Source: Hyphomicrobiales bacterium (GTDB lineage: Bacteria > Pseudomonadota > Alphaproteobacteria > Rhizobiales > JAKIUO01). From it: a stretch of DNA of 5,210 nucleotides. Of this stretch, positions 1 through 5,210 are shown piece after piece. Each line of letters starts with the position of its first letter. Within the stretch, counting starts at the first letter, position 1. The stretch lies in NCBI GenBank assembly GCA_027069645.1, contig JALXEI010000183.1:1-5210 (forward strand), written 5' to 3'. The notes below the pieces were generated by a model. That model saw only the letters and a list, made by a program, of their open reading frames with translations. It searched no databases and was not told the origin of the DNA. Both the position numbers and the translations under genes were made by a program.

Positions 1-15
1 TAGTAGTAAAAAACA

Positions 16-26
16 GGGAGGAAGGA
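16..26 (+). promoter_or_regulatory. Strong Shine-Dalgarno for the DUF2189 gene
   Basis: The purine-rich stretch GGGAGGAAGGA contains the core GGAGG at 17-21, nine bases before the ATG at 31. Three successive in-frame stop codons (TAG TAG TAA at 1-9) lie just upstream, so the reading frame cannot begin earlier. Together they fix the start of the first gene. Confidence 0.8.
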
Positions 27-30
27 TCAT

Positions 31-840
31 ATGAGCAATGTAAATTTCGAAAATATTGAGTCAGGGAAGCAACAAACCCGCTCTGTCAAAATTAATAAAA
101 TCGAATATTCGGATGTGATTGACAGTTTGGGAAAAGGTATTCGGGATTTTCAGGGGGACTGGAAATATGGACTTGCCATTGGCAGCTTTTATGCCCTCGG
201 CGGGTTGTTTTTGCTGTCATTGCTTTACGCCTTTGACCTGCCATACCTGTTTTATCCCCTGACCACCGGTTTTGCTCTTGTTGCTCCTTTTTCGGCGGCA
301 GGACTATATGAAGTTTCAAGGCGTCGTGAACGGGGCGAGGAACTGACCTGGGGGCACGTTGTTTCAGCGATGCGCCTGTGTTGTGGCAAGGATCTCGCCT
401 GGATGGCGGTGGTAACCGTTTTTTCGCTGATTGTCTGGGTTGATTTCGCGGTCTTCATTTATCTGATGTTTTATGGTCTGCATTCGATTACGATCCCCGC
501 GCTGATCGAATCCATCATGACGACTTCCTCCGGCGCGCTGTTTTTTGTGATTGGAAATCTGTTTGGCGCTATTTTTGCGCTGACGGTTTTTTCGCTAACG
601 GCCGTTTCCTTTCCCATGCTCTATGACCGGAATGTCGATTTCGTGACGGCGATGATTACCAGCGTCAAGGCTGTTGCGAAAAATCGTGGACCGATGCTGC
701 TCTGGCTTTTCATCATCGGAATGGCCCTCATTGTTTCCTTTCTGACGCTGCTGGCAGGGCTTTTTGTTTCCTTGCCTGTTCTCGGGCATGCGACCTGGCA
801 TCTCTATCGCAAACTTGTTCCCGCTGAAGAAACGTCCTGA
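31..840 (+). CDS. DUF2189 family integral inner-membrane protein
   Basis: This is a complete 269-residue polytopic membrane protein of the DUF2189 family, whose biochemical role is unknown. A polar N-terminus of about 45 residues is followed by hydrophobic segments at roughly 46-67, 71-97 (perhaps two short helices), 122-148, 168-196 and 221-248. Between the second and third is a basic, charged loop (SRRRERGEELTWGHV, about 96-110), probably cytoplasmic. The C-terminus carries the signature LPVLGHATWHLYRK (about 248-261), which I associate with this family. The length is normal for the family. The start is set by in-frame stops at 1-9 and a strong Shine-Dalgarno. No gene lies close enough downstream to be clearly co-transcribed; the next gene begins 180 bp later behind its own promoter candidate. 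Family members are often seen near respiratory genes, but nothing here shows such a link. The family call is firm; the function is open. Confidence 0.85.
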   Translation: MSNVNFENIESGKQQTRSVKINKIEYSDVIDSLGKGIRDFQGDWKYGLAIGSFYALGGLFLLSLLYAFDLPYLFYPLTTGFALVAPFSAAGLYEVSRRRERGEELTWGHVVSAMRLCCGKDLAWMAVVTVFSLIVWVDFAVFIYLMFYGLHSITIPALIESIMTTSSGALFFVIGNLFGAIFALTVFSLTAVSFPMLYDRNVDFVTAMITSVKAVAKNRGPMLLWLFIIGMALIVSFLTLLAGLFVSLPVLGHATWHLYRKLVPAEETS

Positions 841-936
841 AAGCAGCCCTCCTGTTGACAACTCCCGCTTGTAACGGAAGGTCATGCGGTTATCCTCAAA
901 AGTCGGGTCGATTTTAAATTTCTTTTGAATTGCCTC

Positions 937-965
937 TTGGCCTGCGACAAAACAGCGCATATGAT
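937..965 (+). promoter_or_regulatory. Candidate sigma70 promoter for the dsrC-like gene
   Basis: A -35-like TTGGCC (937-942) and a -10-like TATGAT (960-965) are separated by 17 bp, the optimal spacing. They match four and five of six consensus positions. Transcription would start near 972 and give a leader of about 50 nt before the ATG at 1021. This is inference from consensus only; a chance match cannot be excluded. Confidence 0.45.
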
Positions 966-1007
966 AATGGTAGTTCGCGAAATGAACGAGGACGCCAATA
1001 TCAGTTT

Positions 1008-1013
1008 GAGGAG
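1008..1013 (+). promoter_or_regulatory. Shine-Dalgarno that decides the dsrC-like start
   Basis: GAGGAG lies seven bases before the ATG at 1021. The same frame is open upstream to an ATG at 925, which would add 32 residues, but that extension has no family resemblance and would overlap the promoter candidate. The ribosome-binding site therefore supports the 119-residue product. Confidence 0.75.
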
Positions 1014-1020
1014 ACAGGAA

Positions 1021-1380
1021 ATGCCGCTCACAATGCACGAAATTCTGCACCCTGGAAGTACGGAAACCGATGAGCGTTTTAACAATGCCCCGGCGGGCTG
1101 GACCATGCACGATGCCGAAAAGGTCGCGGAGCGTGAAGGGCTGGAACTTGGAGAGGATCACTGGCGGGTTATTCGTGTGCTTCAGGCTGTTCATGCAGAG
1201 GATCAAAGCATGCCGCTGCGCCTGTTGCGCGATGCGCTGGAAGCCCATTTCCAGGAAAAAGGGGGATGCCGCTATCTGTTTCGGATCCTTCCCGGCGGCC
1301 CCATTGTTCAGGGGTGTCGTCTGGCCGGATTGAAACCGCCTCAGGGTGCCACAGATGGCTCTTTTGGAACTGTTTGCTGA
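1021..1380 (+). CDS. TusE/DsrC/DsvC family sulfur-relay protein with atypical C-terminal tail
   Basis: This is a complete 119-residue protein of the DsrC/TusE fold, small cytoplasmic proteins that carry sulfur on C-terminal cysteines. TusE serves tRNA 2-thiouridylation; DsrC serves dissimilatory sulfur metabolism. Visible family features are GW at 26-27, EDHWRVIRVL at 45-54 (compare the E-H-W block of TusE), KGGCRYLFRILPGGP at about 80-95, and QGCRLAGLKPP at 97-107. Cys99 sits at the place of DsrC CysB, the cysteine in the flexible arm that TusE lacks. In classical DsrC the second cysteine (CysA) is penultimate and 11 residues after CysB. Here the tail is longer (GATDGSFGTVC) and the only later cysteine is the very last residue, 20 positions after Cys99. 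Cys83 is a further cysteine in the body. No other dsr, tus or hdr genes are in the window, so the pathway is undecided. It may belong to a divergent, possibly regulatory or carrier DsrC-like subgroup rather than being a true TusE or DsrC. Confidence 0.85.
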   Translation: MPLTMHEILHPGSTETDERFNNAPAGWTMHDAEKVAEREGLELGEDHWRVIRVLQAVHAEDQSMPLRLLRDALEAHFQEKGGCRYLFRILPGGPIVQGCRLAGLKPPQGATDGSFGTVC

Positions 1381-1426
1381 TTGGGGCCTGATAACATGGC
1401 AGCTTGACCGGATCGCAAAGTGCCGC

Positions 1427-1439
1427 CTCCGGACCGGAG
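1427..1439. repeat. Short perfect inverted repeat
   Basis: CTCCGG-A-CCGGAG is a 13-bp palindrome around one central base, about 50 bp past the dsrC-like stop. As RNA it would fold as a five-pair GC-rich stem with a three-base loop. No T-run follows on either strand, so it is not a convincing intrinsic terminator. It could be a pause or 3'-end stabilising hairpin, or chance. Confidence 0.35.
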
Positions 1440-1497
1440 CCCAGCGGGATGGATATCTGCTATACAGGATTGCGGGAATGATGCCAATTGCCCTTGA

Positions 1498-1534
1498 GAA
1501 AGACGCACGTTTTTGTGTGAAACCGGCGTCTTTT
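1498..1534. terminator. Probable bidirectional intrinsic terminator
   Basis: AAAGACGC (1499-1506) pairs with GCGTCTTT (1526-1533), extended by a G-U pair at 1498/1534, around a 19-base loop that may form a few inner pairs. The right arm runs into TTTTC on the plus strand, and the complement ends the stem in TTTCT on the minus strand, so it could stop transcription from both convergent genes. The A-tract/T-tract flanks overlap the stem, and the loop is long, so strength is uncertain. Confidence 0.5.
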
Positions 1535-1655
1535 CAATGGGATACCACCCGTCAGCAAGTGTCGTCGCCTGTACGGGAAGCGAAGTGGCCAACAGGCAAG
1601 ATTGCAGCGCTTTTGGCATCCTGCGGACAGGGCATACTTGCTCCCCCGCTGTGTT

Positions 1656-1694
1656 GCAAGTTCTTGAAAACCGAAAGGTTTCCTGCGAACTTGC
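1656..1694. repeat. Long imperfect hairpin with GAAA tetraloop
   Basis: The outer arms GCAAGTTC (1656-1663) and GAACTTGC (1687-1694) are perfect complements. The inner arms AAACC (1668-1672) and GGTTT (1677-1681) close a GAAA loop (1673-1676). A short internal loop separates the two helices. It lies 59 bp past the aminotransferase stop on the minus strand. No T-run follows in either direction. It could be a 3'-end processing or stabilising structure, a Rho-independent element without a U-tract, or a fragment of a dispersed palindromic repeat. Confidence 0.45.
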
Positions 1695-1752
1695 GCCTTG
1701 CGGGAAAACAAACCTGCTCCTGCCATTTCGACCCTGTTTATGCGTTTACGGC

Positions 1753-3186
1753 CTAGCTGAACAGGGCAAAATTGGCCAGTTTGAGCACGGTTTTGCGCGG
1801 TGTGCGCAGGAACATGCGCCACGCTGTCCGGTGTTCGGCCGCCGCCTGTTCAAGACGATCAAACATTTCCAGGAACAGGTCTTCGGGCATGGTCAGAGCC
1901 GGGGTCAGGCGGATCGTTCTTTGGGCATTAAGGGAAAAATTCCCCAGAACGCCCGCCTTGTGCCACATCATCAAAGCCAGCAGGCCGGTAAATTCCGAAT
2001 TGATTTGCTTGGGGCCATAGACAATATTGCGCGTCGGTGTCACCGGCTGAAACCGGGCCGCAAAAAGCATCCCCATCGTTCGGGTTTCGGCAATCAGACC
2101 TGGCCAGGCCGTCGCCAGCGCCTCGAGTCGGCGGGCACCGATTTTTCCGAGTCTTTGTGCACGCTCAACCAGGTTTTCCTGTTCGATGATATCAAGAGAT
2201 TTCAGCCCGATGGCCATTGCCAGAGAATTGCCGCCAAAGGTATTGGACTGATGTTTGGCATGCAGGCCACCAAGCATTTTTTTGAATATTTTCTGTCGTG
2301 CAATCGTCGCGCCGGTCGCTGTCAGTCCTCCTCCGAGCGGTTTGGCAAGCGTAATGATATCGGGATCCATTTTTCCCCATTCGATACTTGCAAACCAGTA
2401 GCCGCTGCGACCAAGGCCGGTCTGGATTTCATCGGCAATCGTCACAATACCATGCTGTTTGCAGGTTTTATCAATATGGGCGAGGAATTCGCGGGGGGGC
2501 ACAATCACACCGGCTTCCCCCTGTACAGGTTCAAGGATGACCCCGGCAATACGACCGGGCCCAAGGCGTTCGACCTCACGTGAAAATCTCTCGCTGTCGC
2601 CAAATGGCAAGGTAATGACGTCGAAACTGGGACGCTGCAACTGTTGCTGATATTCCGGATTTGGTGTGAGGTTGAGCGCACCGGTTGTCTTGCCATGATA
2701 GGCGCGGGTGAAGTTGATGATACAGCTTGCTTTGGGTCGAAAATGCAGGGTGAATTTAATCGCGCTCTCAATAGCCTCGGCACCACTGTTGGAGAAAAAC
2801 ACCTTGCTGTCAGCATGGCTCGGGGCAAAGCTTGTCAGCTTGCTGACAAGGCGATATTCCAGCTCTGCGCGCCATTTGCTTGCCGATTGCTGGGGAAGGC
2901 CCATGCTGTTCCCCTCACGCAGATAGCGCACAAGAAATTCTGTCAGTTCAGGGTAGTTGTCGCCAAAGGGGGTTGCGGAATAGCCACCCGCATTGATCCT
3001 GACAACTCCTTCCGGGTCTTGCAGCCGCCAGGGATCAACGACCTCGTAAGGGCCGGCAATACCGGCAATTTTCAGGGCCTTGATGAGGTCGCTGTTGCCG
3101 TGCGCAATTTCTTTTGCCACAACATCACGTGTGTCCGGATTGGAAAGGATTTGCTCTGCTGTTTGTGGTGGGGGCAATTTGGCCAT
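1753..3186 (-). CDS. PLP-dependent class III aminotransferase
   Basis: This is a complete 477-residue fold-type I aminotransferase of class III, the group that includes acetylornithine, ornithine, putrescine and 4-aminobutyrate transaminases. Such enzymes move an amino group, often a terminal one, between an amine and a 2-oxo acid in the cytoplasm. The PLP-site motifs are intact: NSGAEA (133-138) for the phosphate, the aromatic-His pair YHG (163-165), LEPVQGE (218-224), ADEIQTGLGRSG (251-262) with Asp252 for the pyridine nitrogen and Gln255, Lys282 in TLAKPLGGG as Schiff-base lysine, and SNTFGGN (314-320) with Thr316. IRLTPAL (425-431) holds the usual C-terminal Arg426. An N-terminal extension of about 60 residues precedes the core, so the protein is somewhat longer than acetylornithine transaminases. 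It begins 5 bp after the stop of the RND transporter gene and has no clear Shine-Dalgarno, which suggests translational coupling. The substrate cannot be read from sequence. A hopanoid-type role (HpnO, beside an HpnN-like pump) is one idea but unsupported by other hopanoid genes here. Confidence 0.9.
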   Translation of the reverse strand: MAKLPPPQTAEQILSNPDTRDVVAKEIAHGNSDLIKALKIAGIAGPYEVVDPWRLQDPEGVVRINAGGYSATPFGDNYPELTEFLVRYLREGNSMGLPQQSASKWRAELEYRLVSKLTSFAPSHADSKVFFSNSGAEAIESAIKFTLHFRPKASCIINFTRAYHGKTTGALNLTPNPEYQQQLQRPSFDVITLPFGDSERFSREVERLGPGRIAGVILEPVQGEAGVIVPPREFLAHIDKTCKQHGIVTIADEIQTGLGRSGYWFASIEWGKMDPDIITLAKPLGGGLTATGATIARQKIFKKMLGGLHAKHQSNTFGGNSLAMAIGLKSLDIIEQENLVERAQRLGKIGARRLEALATAWPGLIAETRTMGMLFAARFQPVTPTRNIVYGPKQINSEFTGLLALMMWHKAGVLGNFSLNAQRTIRLTPALTMPEDLFLEMFDRLEQAAAEHRTAWRMFLRTPRKTVLKLANFALFS

Positions 3187-3191
3187 TTTGT
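3187..3191 (-). other. 5-bp operon junction, likely translational coupling
   Basis: On the minus strand the transporter stop TAA is followed by five bases and then the aminotransferase ATG. The sequence before that ATG (CCTGGTAAACAAA) lacks a good Shine-Dalgarno. Ribosomes finishing the transporter probably reinitiate on the aminotransferase, keeping the two products in linked amounts. This is inferred from spacing. Confidence 0.6.
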
Positions 3192-5210
3192 TTACCAGGG
3201 TTCAATATTCTTCAGTGTCCGGAGGCGTCCGTACAGGCGTTTGAGATATATGGTTGCGATTATCAGCGCGGGCAAAAAGAAAAGATCGGCCAGCAGTGCC
3301 GCCCACAGGGTCGCCATGCTCAATTCGCCAAACAGTCTTGTCACCGAGAGGTTGCTCAGGATGGTCACCGCAAGTCCGCAGATCAGGATGAGTGTGGTCA
3401 GGATGAGAACCGGGCCGATATGGGTGATGGTGTTTTTGACGGCGCGGATTTCCCGGTCGAGCAATTCTGATGGGGAAAGGCCGTTGCGGATCTTCGAACC
3501 TCGTTCGGGTTCATCCGCATTGAGCAACCGGTCGCGTTCGAGATGGTAGCGGTTGAAAAAATGAATGCTGTCGTCAACCGCCAGGCCAAAAGCCACGGTG
3601 AGACCGAGAATGCTGGCAAATTGCAGCCCGCTATCGGTGAAATGCAACACAGCCCCGGCCGCAACAATCGGAAACAGGTTGGGCGCGATGCTGACAAGCG
3701 CTGTGCCGATGGAACGGAATGCAAGGCCAATCAGCGCAACGACAATAAGGATGGCCATGAGCAGCCCCCTGTTGAGCTGACTGATAATACTGGTACTTTG
3801 CAATGCCGAAACGGCGGAAAGACCGGAAATCGTGAATTTTATTCCCGGATATTCCTCTTCCATATTCCGAAGATTGACCTTGATCCGTTTTACAAGCGTT
3901 GCCAGTTCGGCCGATGTCAGATTGCCGATCTTCGCCGTGACAATTGCGGCATGTTTTTTTCTGTTGAGCAGACGCTGACGCAGATAGTCCGGCATTTTAT
4001 CGATATAGGCTTTCAGATAGGCGATATTTGTGATGCCGTTATTTCTGAACCACAGCCTGGTTTTTTCCAGTGAGTTGACGTCACTGACCTGCTTTATATT
4101 TTGCAGCAATCGATGCGCTTCACCAATCGAGGCCAGAACGTCAGGGGAGGTTGCGTGTTTGTTTTTTCCGTAATTGACGAGAATATAGATAAATTCGCCA
4201 CCGCCAAGTTTTTCGTCAACAAGGTCCATCGCATTGTTAAGCGCCGGAATATCGGGAATTTCGTCGCTTAACTGATATTTCGGTTTGAGCTGAAGGTGCA
4301 GGATAGAGAAAAACGTACAAAGCATCAGACCAATGGCGACCAGATCCCGCCACCATTTTTGTGTCCAGTTTGCAAAGAGACCGGACAGTTTTTCAATTTT
4401 TTGCAATGCGCCCCATGTCCTGCCGCTGATCTTGCCACCGTTTTTGGCTGAGTGATATTTCTTTTCATCGCGGATCATGAGCATGCTGAGAGTCGGAATG
4501 ACAAGAATGACGGCTATAAATGCCGCCAGTGTTCCGGTTGCGGCGGTGATACCGAATGTCCTGATCACGGCCGAATCCGTGATGGTCATCGAGAGCAGAG
4601 CGACCGTCGTTGTCAGGGAGGTGAGTACACAGGCGGGGCCGACACCAAGAATGGCATCGCGTACGGCCTGTTGTTTCCCCGCACCCTTGCGCAGATCATT
4701 CAATATGGCCAGCACCATATGCATACCGTCGGAAACGGCGATCACCATGATCAGGGGGGGGACAATGGTCATAAAAGCGTTCATCGTCTGGCCGAAATGT
4801 CCCAGTATTCCCAGCACCCAGATATTGGCGAGGATACTGGCGACCGATACCATGAAAACAAGGGCAAAGCGACGAACGAAAAGGAAGCTGATCAGAGTTC
4901 CCAGCAGGAAGCCGCCAATATTGAAAACAACAGTATCATGATTGATGGAATTGCGGATTTCCTGCTGAATGACCGGAATACCGGAGAGCTGAAAGGTCAA
5001 ACCGGCAGGTTCGGCAATTTTGCGAACCGTTTTTTTGAGATTGTCGAGGACACCCGACAAGGTCCCTTCCTTTACCGCATCCTCTTTCAGGGTGACAATG
5101 ATGAGGGCGGTCTGCAAGCCATCTGCGGCTTTTCGCGAAAGCATGTTGCCATAGACGTCGGGATGCTCTTCGACCGCTTCCAGAACCTTTTTGTATTCTG
5201 CCCTGGAGGC
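3192..5210 (-). CDS. MMPL/RND-superfamily transporter, 5' end beyond window
   Basis: Partial gene: the frame is open to the window edge at 5210, giving 672 visible residues. The first TM helix and the start of the first periplasmic loop (perhaps 150-250 residues) are missing. What is seen is the RND plan. The end of periplasmic loop 1 (1-93) is followed by TM2-TM6 at about 94-113, 115-137, 143-168, 193-211 and 220-246. TM7 is at 289-308, the second periplasmic loop at about 309-480, and TM8-TM12 at about 481-499, 502-523, 529-552, 598-619 and 629-655. TM4 carries Asp161 in AVSDGMH and TM10 carries Asp546-Asp547 in GLAVDDSIHF, matching the proton-relay positions of the MMPL/HAE3-type branch. 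Such proteins export lipids, hopanoids or other hydrophobic compounds in a proton-driven way. The small periplasmic loops (about 170 residues) fit this branch rather than AcrB-type multidrug pumps. No membrane-fusion or outer-membrane partner is visible. The substrate is unknown; the downstream aminotransferase may act on the same compound. Confidence 0.88.
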   Translation of the reverse strand, partial: ASRAEYKKVLEAVEEHPDVYGNMLSRKAADGLQTALIIVTLKEDAVKEGTLSGVLDNLKKTVRKIAEPAGLTFQLSGIPVIQQEIRNSINHDTVVFNIGGFLLGTLISFLFVRRFALVFMVSVASILANIWVLGILGHFGQTMNAFMTIVPPLIMVIAVSDGMHMVLAILNDLRKGAGKQQAVRDAILGVGPACVLTSLTTTVALLSMTITDSAVIRTFGITAATGTLAAFIAVILVIPTLSMLMIRDEKKYHSAKNGGKISGRTWGALQKIEKLSGLFANWTQKWWRDLVAIGLMLCTFFSILHLQLKPKYQLSDEIPDIPALNNAMDLVDEKLGGGEFIYILVNYGKNKHATSPDVLASIGEAHRLLQNIKQVSDVNSLEKTRLWFRNNGITNIAYLKAYIDKMPDYLRQRLLNRKKHAAIVTAKIGNLTSAELATLVKRIKVNLRNMEEEYPGIKFTISGLSAVSALQSTSIISQLNRGLLMAILIVVALIGLAFRSIGTALVSIAPNLFPIVAAGAVLHFTDSGLQFASILGLTVAFGLAVDDSIHFFNRYHLERDRLLNADEPERGSKIRNGLSPSELLDREIRAVKNTITHIGPVLILTTLILICGLAVTILSNLSVTRLFGELSMATLWAALLADLFFLPALIIATIYLKRLYGRLRTLKNIEPW

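Larger units (their letters stand above)
841..1020. other. Intergenic region between DUF2189 and dsrC-like genes
   Basis: This 180-bp gap contains the promoter candidate and ribosome-binding site of the downstream gene. I find no convincing terminator hairpin for the DUF2189 gene, so some read-through into the dsrC-like gene is possible. A plus-strand frame in phase with the dsrC-like gene is open from 925, but the Shine-Dalgarno supports the start at 1021, leaving this stretch as leader sequence. Confidence 0.6.
1381..1752. other. 372-bp intergenic region between convergent genes
   Basis: This stretch separates the 3' ends of the plus-strand dsrC-like gene and the minus-strand aminotransferase gene. 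It holds three inverted repeats, listed separately. A plus-strand frame with start options at GTG 1346 or ATG 1355 is open across the whole interval to a TAG at 1754-1756, encoding up to 136 residues with six cysteines. I recognise no family in it, the only ribosome-binding site is weak (AGGG at 1343-1346), and minus-strand frames are also open over parts of the region. I see no clear gene here. Confidence 0.55.

Noticed and set aside
855..860. Perfect TTGACA as a -35 element
   Set aside because: No acceptable -10 hexamer lies 16-18 bp downstream; the nearest TATCCT (891-896) is 30 bp away.
925..1020. 32-residue N-terminal extension of the dsrC-like protein
   Set aside because: The extension has no family similarity, overlaps the promoter candidate, and the GAGGAG Shine-Dalgarno with seven-base spacing supports the ATG at 1021.
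595..1248. Long minus-strand frame over the DUF2189 3' end and the dsrC-like gene; the part at about 850-1000 reads like plausible protein
   Set aside because: It overlaps two well-supported plus-strand genes, has no ribosome-binding site at its in-frame ATG codons, and covers the promoter candidate and leader of the dsrC-like gene. No family is recognisable.
1381..1752. Riboswitch or CRISPR-like content in the convergent gap
   Set aside because: There are no regularly spaced direct repeats, and a riboswitch would be expected upstream of a gene, whereas both flanking genes end here.
1513..2583. Plus-strand frame of 356 codons opposite the aminotransferase
   Set aside because: It lies mostly antisense to an aminotransferase with all catalytic motifs intact; its product is low-complexity in His, Arg and Cys with no family features, as expected for a shadow frame.
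2644..3549. Plus-strand frame of 301 codons across the transporter-aminotransferase junction
   Set aside because: It is antisense to two real genes and crosses their boundary; no ribosome-binding site and no recognisable domain.

Overview
The window looks like chromosomal DNA from a Gram-negative proteobacterium. An alphaproteobacterium is my best guess, but this is inference. The base composition is roughly balanced and even across the window, the genes are closely packed, and the protein families present (DUF2189 membrane protein, TusE/DsrC sulfur-relay protein, class III aminotransferase, MMPL/RND transporter) are typical of proteobacteria. I see no insertion sequence, phage gene, CRISPR array, tRNA or rRNA.

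Left part, plus strand (1-1380). A complete five- or six-helix DUF2189 inner-membrane protein (31-840) is followed by a 180-bp gap holding a good sigma70-like promoter candidate. Then comes a small DsrC/TusE-family protein (1021-1380). This protein keeps the family fold and the upstream cysteine (CysB), but its C-terminal tail differs from the usual ending in a penultimate cysteine.

Middle (1381-1752). This is a 372-bp interval between convergent genes. It holds three inverted repeats: a short palindrome at 1427-1439, a likely bidirectional terminator at 1498-1534, and a longer imperfect hairpin capped by a GAAA tetraloop at 1656-1694. One plus-strand frame stays open across the whole interval, but I recognise no protein in it.

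Right part, minus strand (5210-1753). A large MMPL/RND-type transporter, whose 5' end lies beyond the window edge, is followed after only 5 bp by a complete PLP-dependent class III aminotransferase. The spacing and the lack of a clear ribosome-binding site for the second gene point to one operon with coupled translation. A reasonable but unproven reading is that the aminotransferase makes or modifies an amine-bearing, probably lipid-like or amphiphilic compound that the RND pump moves across or out of the inner membrane. Nothing in the window fixes the substrate. The convergent arrangement argues that the DsrC-like gene is not in the same transcription unit.
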